Assembly: GCA_963575645.1 (NCBI GenBank)
Contig: OY754475.1
Span: forward strand, 16,964,509-17,028,508
Origin: Xanthostigma xanthostigma
Taxonomy: Eukaryota; Arthropoda; Insecta; Raphidioptera; Raphidiidae
DNA length: 64,000 bases
Direction: 5' to 3'
Shown here: in pieces, positions 43,622 to 56,800 of the stretch
Position numbering within the stretch: the first letter of the stretch is position 1
Layout of the letters: each line of letters opens with the position of its first letter
Notes under the pieces: generated by a model
What the model saw: only the letters and a program-made list of their open reading frames with translations
Told to the model about the DNA's origin: nothing
The model's database searches: none
Program-made: the position numbers and the translations under genes

Positions 43622-45126
43622 TGTAACCTCAACTGAGGAGAGCCGCGGCTAGCTTAGTTCAGGCGGCGCGAGGGGCGTGGGCGAAGCCAGTAAGAGAAGA
43701 GAATAACCCTTGATGGGAAAGCCAGAAGGGCTGTAAGTATCCAACCACCGACCACTTACACGAATTAAAATAACGAATGATTAACTTAAATTTAACACGT
43801 AATATACGACGACACAAATAACAAAATAAATAAATAAATAACAACACTGTTGTCACGTGACGAAGATAAAGTAAATAGCGTGGGCCCCACCGACTGAGGT
43901 GAAAAGGGCGCCAGGACACAAGGGCCACACTAAGGAAATGTCTAGGGAGTCCACTCCTAGACCGTCGTACCACGCGGACAACACGGAACTAAATCTAAGC
44001 CCCAAACAATTCCAAAACCCGTAACAATACAACAAACAATACAACCAACGATCCAATAACAACAACAACAATGAAAACAACGTCAACAAATTCAGCCCAA
44101 ATGGGCGACCCCAAAACAATTAATCAAATAATTCAATTGACAACTAAATGTAATTTAATTGCAACTTAAACATCCACAATAGCGGTTATTGAAATGCCAC
44201 GCTACAGCACTGAACCAATTCAGTGCAAACTTTCAACTACAATAGTCGACGCTCGTAAATAATCTACCGTCGAACTCAAATTAATTATCAGTTGAACTTC
44301 AACTATCACAACGGTGAGACGGAGTGTCCGCACCACCTTAGGCCCCCAAATTCTAACACAATTAGGGCTCGCATCAATCATAAAACATCAACAACCATTT
44401 AATTGATTAGCTGGCATCGACGTAAAATAATTGCATTAGGCGTGACAGATACGTGGCGACGTAGTTAACGACAAACTCAATATTTCTGAACAAAGTTAAA
44501 TTCCAGAAATTCCAGGAATGAATCCTGATCCACAACAACTACACCAAACTCTGATCCTAAGCGACAGAAAATCAACACTAATATCCAGAGTGCCAATAGG
44601 CCTGTTAGTTCACGGTTGATTCTATTAGCAATAATGGTGACAACAATCAGAGATATAAAAGAACCTAAAATTTGGGACCGCTCTGCGCGGAACCAAATTT
44701 TCTGTGTTACAAAAGGGTTCACGGAGGGATGCCCTAACTCGCCAACGAAACTAAAACCTTACAACCAATCAAACCTAGCCACAAAACGCCTACGAAGATT
44801 CGCCAAAAATAAGTGATCAGAATGCAATATTAAAATTCACACCAAAATCTGTCTCAACTACAAGATGTTTGCGCGGCGACCGCGCGCCAGCTAATGATCA
44901 ATCCACGACCAGTTCAAACAAAACAGACTATCTCGTCGCAACGTACACACGTCTCTATGCGAAACAGACATAGTGTTGTTCTTTATTAACTTATGGCTTC
45001 CCCGCCTTTCTCGCTCGCACTCATTATAACGTTTCTTTACAGTTTAAATTACGATATAATATTCAAATATTATCTACTATACAAAATTACTAATAACAAA
45101 AAGGCTTAAGGTTGTAAAACGTTACA
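43622..45126. mobile_element. Probable solo LTR (1.5 kb)
   Basis: The segment starts TGTAACCTC and ends AACGTTACA, with 6-base inverted TGTAAC/GTTACA termini of TG...CA type, and is flanked by ATAT on both sides (43618-43621, 45127-45130). The body is less AT-rich than its surroundings and has no long coding frame, primer site or gag-pol. The flanks are AT-rich, so the 4-base duplication is weak evidence by itself. Superfamily not determined. Confidence 0.5.
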
Positions 45127-45755
45127 ATATATTTTAGTAAAATTCTACTGCTGTTAATGCGATGGTGTTTTTGTTGCGCAGTAAAAAGGGAAGGGAGTAT
45201 GAAGGGGAAAAACAATTACGGGATGCTGTTGATGCGAAAAGAATATCATTTTGTTTATAATAAATAAATTGTTATTTCAATTGTTCGTGTAGACAGTTTC
45301 GTGTAAATCGTAGGTGTTCATTCTGTAGAATGTTATCAATTTTTTAAAATAAATATTTTGAATAGGTATAATTATTCATAACCCAGAACTATGGAGGATA
45401 CCCAGAACTTAGACGTGTGTCTTGTGAATGGCTTAGTTACTTTTACATTGTATAACTTACATGAACGGATGCACTCTTCCTTAGTGCCTCTACAGTAATA
45501 CTTTGATTCCCAATGAGACCAAGAACGTATTTTTAAAATATGAACCTAACTGGTTTATAATTTATAAATGCACAATTTTAATTTTTTAGTAAAATATTTA
45601 TCTTGTAATTTGTCTGTCCTTCCCACATGTGTAAAGCAATATTCTTTGACCTTCATTACTTTGTGAGCCGTGGCAAAGTCAAAATAATTAATTTGTAAAA
45701 CCAAAAATGCATATCCCGCTAAGTTTTTTACTGTAAGATAAAAACTGAAAAAATA
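45127..45755. other. No feature seen
   Basis: AT-rich DNA with no gene or recognised element. Confidence 0.3.
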
Positions 45756-45759
45756 AAAT

Positions 45760-46200
45760 TCGACATAAATAGTATATTACACTACAAAGGACGAAAGTGT
45801 GATATCAGAGTCGAAGCCAAGGGTATCATGGCGCGAAGGGCAAGGTATCACACTTTCGGCCAGTGTGGTATATACTATTTTTTTCATACCTCGGTCGTAA
45901 GCACGCTTATTAAATACATTAATTAATTAATTACTTATTAATTACATAAAAACACAGATAAATTCCAAGCAAGAAGCTTTGAGGTTATACGTAAAAACAC
46001 GAATGGCAGCTGTTCGTGACTATTAGCTAATATGTAATAGGGTTGCCATGGAAACGACAGCTAAACAACAGTTGAGAGATTGTTTTAGCTTTACTACCGG
46101 ACCAACGTACGAACTTTCCGCATTGGTGCGAGTAAATGTTAGACTTTTTGCCCTACAGTTGATGCCGAAAGTATGCACTTTCGATCGAGGTATGAAGAAA
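45760..46200. mobile_element. Foldback element with CCGAAAGTGTGATA hairpin
   Basis: A hairpin (CGAAAGTGTGATATC / GGTATCACACTTTCGGCC) at 45795-45865 adjoins a body bounded by CATACCTCGGTCG and CGATCGAGGTATG. The same composite lies in reverse at 54393-55355. Confidence 0.6.
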
Positions 46201-46247
46201 AAATAATTGAAAACTATACAAATTTATTAGCACAGTGTTTTCTTATA

Positions 46248-46720
46248 CAGAGTGTTCTACAAGCTCTATGACAAACTTTGACAGATGGTAGATCACTTGA
46301 TAATAAACATATTTTTTTAATAAACATGGGTCCGATTCGTTTTTATTTATAAGTTACAAGCATTTGAAGAATCAAAAACGTAGGCTGATAAATAGAAATA
46401 TCGGTTGTTAGGACAATAATTATTGTTAGTGTCATTTTAATTATTTATTTATTTATTATTATTAGAGTGACCGAATCTTTAGTTCGTCGATGTTAGGCTT
46501 GCATTCAAGCTGAAGGTGGACATTTCGAACAATTTTTATAGTCTTAAGTTTTGTGATTATCATTTAAATTAAATTTTTATTGTTAATTGTTAATAAAGGT
46601 TAAATGCTTGTAACTTCTAAACAAAAACGAATCGGACACATGTTTATTAAAAAAAATATGTTTAAAATCAAGTGACCTACCATCTGTCAAAGTTTGTCAT
46701 AGAGCTTGTAGAACACCCTG
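46248..46720. mobile_element. mariner-type MITE, TA duplication
   Basis: The ends CAGAGTGTTCTACAAGCTCT and complement (CACCCTG) are flanked by TA. The arms extend about 130 bases, with a 200-base centre. No transposase. Confidence 0.65.
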
Positions 46721-46724
46721 TATA

Positions 46725-47535
46725 TTGATTATCATTATTTAAATATTAGTTAAAACTATATTTACATGCATAGTTCTTGTTTAATTAAAAAAAAAACATT
46801 TTATTTTGATAACATTATGTTATTAAAGACACTTCAACCTATCCGTAGCGTCTTACCCGCACTCACGTATAATAAACACTTTTGACAGACATGTAGACCC
46901 GATCGAAGTTAACGCTAGTGTTAAGTCTCGCGTAAACAAAGTAAGTGGGTTAATGTTTATGGTGGCGGCCCGGGTATAGATGGTGGAAGTGCAGGTACAT
47001 AAAGTACACACAACTTTCGTATAGACTATAGACCTTTGATTATTTAATAGGAATGGACAGTTAGTTGCAATCTCCTTTTCCCATAGTAGCAATGTAAAAC
47101 ATCCATCGGCAACATCTTTCAAGTCTTTTTGGTACACTAGGCGTCATCCAACGTTTCAAAGCAATGGAAGTTTAAAAGTTGTGTAGTCCGCTTTATCTGC
47201 GCGAGATACCCACATCTGGTTATTTTGATTACTGTTTTGTTGTAAATGAGTATTTTCTTGAAAAATCAAATGTACTTTAAAATTGCATCTATCAAAAATG
47301 ACAATAACTTGACGTTTCAAAATTTGATTTAATGTTTTCTTACATTAAGGTTATAAACCCTCGACCGTATTAATAAAGACAGCGTCCGTATTTTGTTGTA
47401 ATAAAAAAATGTTATATTACTTGGTATTTTATTATTTCTTATGGAAATATTACCTATATCCTGTAGACCATAGCTTTATTTTTTAATATTTAAGAAATTA
47501 ATATTTATACATTTGACATATTATCATAAGTTGTG
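46725..47535. other. No gene seen
   Basis: No convincing coding sequence; the minus-strand frame at 46853-47137 has no domain and no splice context. Confidence 0.3.
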
Positions 47536-47536
47536 A

Positions 47537-48120
47537 CTTTAGCAGTATATTTAATTAAGCCCAGTGTACACGAAAGATTTTATATTACGTTTTGTTTTTA
47601 AAAACCTTTGAACCGTTAGACGTATAGTTTTTGAGTTATTGGATATTAAAAATGCCGTTTTTAATACACGGTAAATGTGATAGTATCCAATTTTCAAGTT
47701 TTAGTTATTAGCAACGTCAAAAAAATTATTTAATAAAAACAAAATTTATGAAAAACTTTTCGTGTTATGTAGTTTTCATGGTAATATAATTCAAATCTAG
47801 AAAATAGAGATTTTGAGAGTTGTTAAGAAAATTTTTAATCAATATTTCTCCAAAACTGCACGGGAAAGTTCAGTTTTTTTTAAATTTTTACGTTATCTAA
47901 ACGAGTCAAACTATCGAATAATCAGTTTTTTAAAAATTTGTCTATAGCTAATTTAGTTTAATCTTATTTTTATATACACTTCCGGTCAGTCTTCTCATTT
48001 ATCATTGTGTTAAAATCGCATTTTTAATAATTAATAACTTGAAAACTAGACGGTCAATGTTTTTTTTAAAAAATGCAGTTGAATGTATGACATTTCCATA
48101 ATTAACACTTTAAAATGTCA
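47537..48120. repeat. 600-bp dispersed repeat, copy 1
   Basis: Closely matches 63305-63900 in the same orientation, from TTTAGCAGTATATTTAATTA onward. Not coding; class unknown. Confidence 0.65.
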
Positions 48121-49160
48121 GCGTATTATCTATACATTGCTCTATCGGGCGTATAACCTTAAAAACATATTATAATTATCACCCATTGTTTACATGACGT
48201 TCCCATAGCAACGCCATTATATTTAAATGCTTTAGTTCTTAGTTTGACTGCAACTGGAACATCGTGTCGCTAGAAGTCTTGACAAGTGTGGTTAGCGTTG
48301 CTGGTCCACTTCTAATTAGTCAACGGTATGGACGAAATATTACTATGATATATTGTTTTTGTTGAAATCTTTGTTTGGTTTCTGAACTAGGTACTATAAA
48401 AAACTAGTATTTTTTGTAAAAGCATAATTTATTATTTAAAGAGTGTAAATACATTTTAAAATATTGAAAAAGTAAAACATAGTTTCACAAAAGTTGATAT
48501 GCATTTTTTGCAATTTTGTTTTTGGAACGAAGTTCCTTATGGGACCTTATAGATATGAATGGAGAGGGATAGAAAAAAAAACGTAAAGAAAAAAGCGTAA
48601 AGAAAATCTGTAACGAAAATCTAATCTAATTACTTATTGTATGTCTGTCCGTAGACATAGAAAGTTGAAATTTGGCACACTTATAATATGAAACAACATG
48701 AAAAGAACAAGAAATATGCACATACATTAAAAAATTGTTCGTCGAAATCTATGGAAACATTTGTTTTTGTGGTTATTCTATTAATTAAAACTATTATTTT
48801 GGGGGAAAAAATATCTTATTCATCTTATAATTCATAAAATTTTGTGTAGGGGAGGGTCCATAGATGAGGTCTTGTCCAGGACCTCCAAAAGCTAGTTACG
48901 GCCTATGTAATAAAAAAGTTAACTAGGTGTAAATTACTAATTGAAAATTTTAAAATATTATTTATAATTAAATTTCTATTCATTTATCAACGCTCAGTCA
49001 GACGCTGAACTAATAATACTATAAATTATTGTCTCCGTTGATTAAATTCATTTCAATTTCTTCGCCGCTTTTCATCTTGAATGTCTCCTGAAAATTGTAA
49101 CTCATCAGAAATACAGAAAAAAAATACTTTTCGTAATAAATGATAACTATGGATGAATAT
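48121..49160. other. No gene seen
   Basis: AT-rich DNA without a supported gene or a named repeat. Confidence 0.3.
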
Positions 49161-49164
49161 CTTT

Positions 49165-49563
49165 TAATCCAAATCTTCTTGGTTTCCGGGCTTGTATGCC
49201 GTGGTCCATTGGTATTACTTCCTGCCGTTTCGTCTACAACTGCGGTAGACAGTATCAAAGGCGATGTGGTAGCGGGCGAAGTTTCCTTCTAGGCTGTTCG
49301 TAGGTAAGTGTGTCGACAAGTGTGGTACTTCCGTCTTTTATAGCCAACGTGCTCGTGTTCTCTAACTACGACCGAGTAGAGAACACGAGCACGTTGGCTA
49401 TAAAAGACGGAAGTACCACACTTACCTACGAGCAGCCTAGAAGGAAACTTCGCCCGCTACCACATCGCCTTTGATAATGTCTATCGCAGTTGTAGACGAA
49501 ACGTCAGGTAGTAATACCATTGGACCACGACATACAAGCCCGGAAACCAAGAAGATTTGGATC
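49165..49563. repeat. Snapback palindrome, arms about 190 bp
   Basis: The left arm (about 49165-49364) and right arm (49376-49563) are near-perfect complements with a spacer of about 11 bases. The left arm has an extra 12-base duplication (GTGTGTCGACAAGTGTGG). Both arms encode the same peptide outward (AVVDETxGSNT.GPRHTSPETK), so the sequence was coding or is under copy-correction. It may be the 5' part of the adjacent Penelope-like element. Confidence 0.75.
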
Positions 49564-49689
49564 AACACCGGCCATGAAAGCCTACACACTTGGAGAATAT
49601 CTTTTATTTTAAAATCTCTAAAAAGTCCAAATACATATTATTATGGTCTAAGGTTTGGCTCGATCTCCATCCATCGACTTTTCTATTGA

Positions 49690-50082
49690 AATTTGACTTT
49701 TGATAATATAATGTATTAATAAAGAAAAATTGGTTTGGTTGACATTCAATTTCTTGGCACAGCTATTTTTAATGAAAAAATAAAGTTAAATCTTTGATTA
49801 ACGTCTGAATAGAACTCTTCAAGTAAATAAAATTGTCGACCAATTTTTCTCAGACCATACGATATATTGACAAAAATGATAAAAATACAAATCAATATAA
49901 CATAAAATGACGTTTCGATCCGGATTTGGATCTTCTTCAGAAAAATATAAAAATTAATTAGTATTAAATTATTAATTATTATTTATTTACAACGAATGAT
50001 GAAGTTTGAAAGAATCAAACAAATAACGTCATTTTATGTTATATTGATTTGTATTTTTATCATTTTTGTCAATATGTCGTAT
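49690..50082. mobile_element. Penelope-like inverted repeat, left part
   Basis: Carries GTCGACCAATTTTT, a hammerhead-like core on the minus strand (49910-49940) and an internal foldback (49862-49912 against 50033-50080). It continues beyond the Harbinger insertion at 53283, where the complement (AAAATTGGTCGAC) resumes, and pieces of the outer arm recur to about 53720. Confidence 0.6.
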
Positions 50083-51199
50083 TAGACCGGCAGCTCGTGA
50101 CAGATTTTATCAACCAATCGTATCGCGTATGCCCTTCAAGTTGATGATTATAAAGTAGGTTTAACTAAAAAATGGATCTAAGCGAGATCGTGTGGGCGGG
50201 ACATGTAGCGTGCAATGTCATCTGAAATTGCAAAAAAAAAATTGAATTTTTAATCAATCGTATCGCGTATGCCATTCATGCCTTGATGTAATTTATAAAA
50301 AAACAAATCCAGAGAAGCATCGGCATACGTTTAGGTCGGGGCCTTGTGGCTGAACTCAGTCCTCGAAGTTGCAAAAAAAAACAATAATTTTAACCAATCG
50401 TATTACGTATGCCGTGTCTACTAAATGTTTATATTGATTGTGAAAATAATTTTTAACCAGTCGGCATACGTTTCAACTGGGGCCAAATATTTTTTTTCAA
50501 TGATGGCGTTTGTAAAAAAAAACCTTGTTTTAAATCAATCGTATCGTGTATGCCTTTGAACCCATGGTTAATTCCGATTTTTATATGTTATATATTTTAA
50601 CGGCATACATATTTTCGAGACCTTGTCCAAAGGCATACGTTTTAAAACTGTAAAAAATGTATCCATAATAAACCAATCGTATCGTGTATGCCCTTTTGGA
50701 TTTAACTTCGTAATTATTATTTCTTATCAAATTTAAAAGGGCATACAAATTGTGTGGGACAATAACGAGAATCAACATTTTTTTAAAAAGGAGATGTTTG
50801 GAATTTTTTTTTTCAATCGAATCAAGTATGCCACGAAATACCTATCATTAACTTCAATGGATCACAGTTACTCTATTTATTAAATAGAGTCAAATTTATG
50901 CCCTTTGCAATTTTTCTGCAAAATTATGCTATTCGGCCAAATTTTATGAAGGCATACGGATTCACGTTAGCCGTTATTCGATTGGGACGATGACATGATC
51001 GGTTACCATTTCTCGTGCTACAAAGAGTTCCGATTGAAATAAAAATATTTATCATACGAAAGGTAAGTCAAATAATTATTGCTTCAATTCAATTCACTCG
51101 TACACAAAAATATGCATGTGTGTGTGTGTATTAACTTGATGTAAATCGACAAAAATCGACAGAGACAAACCGTTCAAAGCTTATACACAAACTATATAC

Positions 51200-51691
51200 A
51201 TGAAACATATACCGAAATTTCAAATAGGTACACATTTTAAGGTATGTTCAGATCTACCAGCACGTAACGTAGCAGACACGGCACAGACAATAGTTTTCAC
51301 ATCTATACAGCAACAGCACACCCGGCATGAACAGACGCCATCAGGAAAACTAGAAAGTGCCCGTGCATACCATGTTTCGCAATTTTTCGATAGAACTAGC
51401 CTTGATGGTAATTTTACTAGAACAGGAAGAATCGGGTTGTGTAGAAGTGCAACAAAGAAAAAGGTTTGCAGTGCGTCCCATGAGCTCAAACGAAAAAAAG
51501 AAGGAGAGTTCTACACATTATATAAGAAGCTCTTGGATGACGAGGACAGATTCTTTAAATATTTTAGGATGAGTAAATATGAGTTTGAGACCATTGTAAC
51601 TAGAATTAAACCAATGATAACTAAGCAAGACAAAGTTCAAACCAATAAAAAAATAAATATTTTTTCAAACACTTCAAAAAAATGTCTATGA
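51200..51691 (+). pseudogene. Harbinger-type transposase N-terminal fragment
   Basis: The last 60 residues (GEFYTLYKKLLDDEDRFF, KYFRMSKYEFETIVTRI, MITKQD) match the N-terminal region of PIF/Harbinger DDE nucleases. The first 100 residues are not recognised and may be upstream or unspliced DNA. The catalytic D, D and E are absent because the frame ends where another repeat (about 51712) begins. Confidence 0.65.
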
Positions 51692-51711
51692 GTTTTCCCC
51701 GAAAAATTCAT

Positions 51712-51895
51712 TGTTTTTAGGTTTTCGTACCCGAAGGGTGCTCAACGGGACCCTATTACTAAGCCTCCGCTGTCAGTCCGTCTGTCTGTCAGCGGGTTGT
51801 ATCTCAAAAACCGTGATAGGTAGAGAGTTGAAATTTTCACAGAGTGTGTATTTCTATTGCCGCTAGAACAACAAATAATTAAAAACCCTCCAAAA
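51712..51895 (+). repeat. Common insect dispersed repeat
   Basis: GTTTTCGTACCCGAAGGG..., GGGACCCTATTACTAAG, CCGTCTGTCTGTC and GTTGAAATTTTCACA form a word order I recognise from many insect genomes. Class not certain. It interrupts the transposase. Confidence 0.6.
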
Positions 51896-51904
51896 CTCCC
51901 AAAC

Positions 51905-52370
51905 GAGAAGCAAACTAAGTTTTTTGCTTATAATTCGCTCAATTTAAATCAGTTCGTTTTAAACGAAAAAGGAGAAAATTTTACATAGATTTTGTATAAT
52001 AGAATTCGTCGAAACACTTTTTTTATACAGCTTTATATAGAAAACAAGCTCTATAAATTCAATTTTGTCTAATACATAGCATACACGAATCGTCTGTCTT
52101 CGTTTGTTGCATACTGTACCATGGGAATTTAAAAACAGCGTATGTTCTGTCTTAAAATAAAAATACTGCATTTGTTCAAAAACTAATGTCATTTCAGTCT
52201 TTTGACATCAGTATTTTGTGAAATGCAACGCCTTCTGAGTTAACGATTTGAATAACTAATTAATTATTAGAACATACTTTGACAGATGAAAATGTCAGTT
52301 TTGACATTTTTTACCGTTCCAACATCATGGATGAGCGGAATGAAACCAAATTTTGAGAGGATGTTTGATA
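51905..52370. repeat. Dispersed repeat shared with gene G intron
   Basis: Matches 38575-39000 over most of its length (CGCTCAATTTAAATCAG ... ATGCAACGCCTTCT ... GAAACCAAATTTT). Confidence 0.65.
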
Positions 52371-53802
52371 TACAAATATGAAGAGGCCTATTGTTTTTGA
52401 GAGACGTCGGTGCAAGCGCATAAGAAATATATATTATAATGTTGTTTTTATAAGATAATAGTATAGGTTTTCATTGACAACTTTAAAATAGAGGGTAAGT
52501 AGAACCCACAGCCAAATTTTGGTGCTAATCGGTGCTGTTTGGTAGAATTTCCAGGTTTGGCAGTTTTTTCTGTGCATTGACTGGGCTATTACGCGTTTTT
52601 GCCCCACGGAAATTGTATGCCCTTTTGAATTTGATGAAAAAAGTATGATTACTAGTAAAATCCAGAAGGGAATACGCGATACGATTGAAAAAAATTCATA
52701 TCAAAATTCGCAACTTCTCTGGTTCCTCCAACCACCGGACCCCAAAATTATTGTATGCCAGCTTGTATTTCTTTATTTTACAATGAAAACAGTGTTTTGC
52801 AACAATTTTCAATAACGATACGATTGGTTTAAAACAAGGTTTTTTTTTACAAACGCCATCATTGAAAAAAAATATTTGGCCTCAGTTGAAACGTATGCCG
52901 ACTGGTCAAAAATTATTTTCACAATCAATATAAACATTTAGTAGACACGGCATACGTAATACGATTGGTTAAAATTATTGTTTTTTTTTTGCAACTTCGA
53001 GGACTGAGTTCAGCCACAAGGCCCCGACCTAAACGTATGCCGATGCTTCTCTGGATTTGTTTTTTTATAAATTACATCAAGGCATGAATGGCATACGCGA
53101 TACGATTGATTAAAAATTCAATTTTTTATTGCAATTTCAGATGACATTGCACGCTACATGTCCCGCCCACACGATCTCGCTTAGATCCATTTTTTAGTTA
53201 AACCTACTTTATAATCATCAACTTGAAGGGCATACGCGATACGATTGGTTGATAAAATCTGTCACGAGCTGCCGGTCTATATGGTCTGAGAAAAATTGGT
53301 CGACAATTTTATTTACTTGAAAAAATAAAGTTGTTTATTTTATTTAATTTATTTAGTATTAAATATTATGATATTTGTTATTCGTTGCCATGGTTACCTA
53401 CATATTATAATAGTATGGTCCGCGTGTTCGCAATAAAATTTTCTACAATTTCATATAATATAACAATATCGAAAACCCTGCAAAATACTAATTCGAAGGT
53501 GCCTGTCTACCTGGTTTTATGCCAGGAATCAAAATGTCGACTAAACTTTGACATTTTATATACATATTTTACTTTCGAATGGTAAAAAATTCATCTGAAA
53601 ACTCGATAACTACATTTCAGAAATAAAATTAACAACTTTAATTTTTTATTGAAAATCGCTGTGCTAAGAAATTGAATGGCAACCAATTATCAATTTTTAT
53701 TTATTAATAGATTATATTATCAAGATTCAAATTTCATTAGAAAACTCGTTGGATGAAGATTGAACCAAATCGGGATCGTTTACTAATAAGCTCAGTCTCT
53801 GA

Positions 53803-53808
53803 TTTATT
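53803..53808 (-). terminator. Poly(A) signal AATAAA of the GPCR gene
   Basis: AATAAA on the minus strand about 11 bases past the stop codon at 53819. Confidence 0.5.
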
Positions 53809-53818
53809 TTGTTAATTT

Positions 53819-56800
53819 TTATAAAATTGATTCATTCTTTTTTACCTTGAAAGTTTCTCGAAATTTACTGGACATTAAGCTGTACAAAATGGGATTTATA
53901 CAACAAGAAACGCATATCAAAAAGTCGAAAATGTAACCCAAACAGAACAATTCGATGGCATACTTAAAGTATTTCGTTGCGTCGCGGAAATAAAAAACAA
54001 TCTTTGCAACGTTTAAAGGCAACCAGCAAATGAAAAACGCAATCACTGTAGCTACTATAAAAGAAAACAAAATTAGAATTCCAAGTGAAAAAATTGATAT
54101 TATTTTATTAAAAAAAAATTGGTTGTCTGTAAAGTCGGTTTACGGACGATAGTTTTACGTGATAACGTCATAAAGAAACATTGAAATGCGTACAAGCCGA
54201 CGCTTGGGCCGATCGTGCCTCTCTATCGCTTATACCGCGCTCTCGCTTGCACGCTCAGGCTCAGGCGGAACGTGACACTTTTTCGTGCGTGCAGCCGGTG
54301 TTTCATCAATTTATAAGACGTTATCACCTCAAAACTAAAACGATTAAAATAAAAGAAGATAAGTACATCCCAACATGGGACGATATTTTTTCTTCATACC
54401 TCGATCGAAAGTGCCTATTTTCGGCACAAATTGTAAGGCAGAAAGTCTAACATTTACTCCTTGGTGGGATTACACGCCCAAATACGGAAAGTTTGTACGT
54501 TCGGGCGATCGTAAAGCAAAAACAGCCAATCAACTGTTGTTAAGATGTCGTTTCCATAGCAACTCTATTACATTTTTGCTAATAATCGCGAACAGCTGTC
54601 ATTTGTGTATTTACGTATAAATTCACAGCTTGCTTGGAATTTATCTGTGTTTTTATGTAATTAATATACAGATTGTATCAAATCAAAACGGTCCATAGGA
54701 CATTCTGTGTGTAAGACAGAGACGATATATAAAGATCTAAAGCAGTAAGTAAGAATGAGATAAATGATCGCTAATATAGTTACTGTAGTTACGTAAATAA
54801 ATAATTACGTACACTGTAAATCTTTTTACTAATTTATCAATTAAAACAACTACAAATAAATTTATTATGTTGGCGGTTGAATTACCACCATAAAACCATT
54901 TAATTATTTGGATTTTTTCCCGAACAGTATATTAAATAGCCATTTTATCAATAATTTCACTAGTGAATACTGACATTTGATAAAACTGTGATTTTTACTG
55001 TAGAAAACAAAGACGATACTATCAGATTGTATAACCACAGTAACTATTAGCGATCATTTATCTCATTCTTACTTACTGCTTTAGTCCTTTATATAATATC
55101 GTCTCTGTCTTACACACAGAATGTTCTATGGACTGTTTTGATTTGATACAATCTGTATACGTAATCAATTAATTAATGTATTTAATAAGTGTGCTTACGA
55201 CCGAGGTATAAAGAAAAATAGTATACACCACACTGGCCGAAAGTGTGATAACTTGTCCAGCGCTTCATGATGCCCTCATCTTCGCCTCAGGCATCATGGC
55301 ACGCAGGGCAAGATATCACACTTTCGGCCCTTGTGGTGTAATATATCTATTTATAATTTCATATCAACTGTCGGGAATCTATCGGTATACTAGAGTCCTT
55401 GTCTAAAACTGTTATTTAATATTGTATTTAGTCAACGCCTAAAAATGCCACGAATACTTCACGTGGAAAGTTTAACTGTCACAATCCAAGAGCTATCAAA
55501 CAGTTTTGGGTAGGTATTTGAGACGGTGAAAATTTGCGTTACACTTCTTTTGAAATGTCTAAATACAAAATCGAAGACCTGGCTGAAAGGCAATGAGGCT
55601 TACCCAAGCCGTGAATTTTAAACTTTGCGAAATTTTATTTGCAAAAAAGTCCTTGAGACATTTTAAAATTTTAATACCTTAATGTCTGCGGTTCCAAAAC
55701 TATCTGTTATAGTGAGTGCGAGTAAGTCGCTACCATAGATATATATATTTAATAGATTGCGGATACACTAGCGCCTCCTGTACCTTTTAGAAGCCATTTT
55801 GTACGTGGAAAACGCCGTAAAAAGCGCGCGAGATTAAAAAAATATTAATTATTTATTAATACGATTTTATTGAGAAAAACGACAAAACTCACAGTAAACA
55901 GTGATATTTTGCTCCAAAACTGAGATTTTCCAACTTGTTTTCCTCTTTTTAGTTATTAATTTCGTTCTTGTGTAGTAGGGCTTATTTTTTTTTTAATAAA
56001 TAATAATTGATCTTTATTTAAGAAGAATGAAAAAGGCACTTTAATTAAATGTATAAAAGAATTTAAGTTAACTTTTCTTTTTAATTAACTTACTCAGAAG
56101 TTTTATAGTTTTGGTATGTTGGTCATTAGCTTGTGACGAAGAAGACGATCGCATCATTGCAGACTTTCTCAGATGAATTATTATCAATGCATACAAAACC
56201 GTCAGAACTATAGCTGGGATTATGTAATAACAAATAACGCCAATTATTTGACCGACGTGCGTCTGAAACAAAAGAATAATGAGGAAAGTACTGTCTAGAC
56301 TCTAGAAAGAAAACATATGTCGCATCACACACGATCGAAATGATAATGTACACTAACTTTTGTGATTCATTTAATTTTTATTTTTCATCGTACATACAGG
56401 TGATTTTTAAGTTGATTTTTTCTTTTTAACAGCGTGTAGAAATCAAATAAACGAATAAATATTTTAAGTAACTGTTTTATCAAAACTCAAAAATAAGAGA
56501 GAAGCAGCCTTTCAAAGTTTTATAAACTTTTAAAAATTTTATTTAATTAATTCAAAAGTCCGGTTAACACATGCGAAGAAATGATAGCACGAATCAGAAA
56601 TGCATCCCAAATAATTCGCGGAAGGCCCTTATCGCATGTACATGAAACATGGCTACGACGCACACACCTTTGTGTTCAACAAAACGGGGACAACTTCGAA
56701 CTTTCTGTGAATACTTGATAATGACATAACATATTCCCGTAGTGACATAACATAACGCCAGGACCGACCTCAAAATTTGATAAAATGTAATAAAACCTTG

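Larger units (their letters stand above)
50083..53279 (+). mobile_element. Harbinger-like transposon with about 480-bp repeat-rich TIRs
   Basis: The element begins TAGACCGGCAGCTCGTGAC and ends with its complement, flanked by TAT on both sides (50080-50082, 53280-53282). The TIRs extend to about 50565 and 52800. Both are built from repeats of AATCGTATCGCGTATGCC in alternating orientation, about 20 copies in all, which also run inward to 50960. These look like an array of transposase binding sites. The interior holds a transposase fragment and later insertions. The Penelope inverted repeat supplies the empty-site sequence on each side. Confidence 0.75.

Noticed and set aside
43659-44119. Two overlapping minus-strand open frames with hydrophobic stretches
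   Set aside because: They lie in the putative LTR, have no splice signals or domain, and one is a frame shadow of the other.
56262-56310. Alternative GPCR exon 3 start after TTTCTAG at about 56308
   Set aside because: Phase would fit and add 16 residues, but they are hydrophobic and unlike a loop 2; the TTTTGTTTCAG acceptor is stronger.
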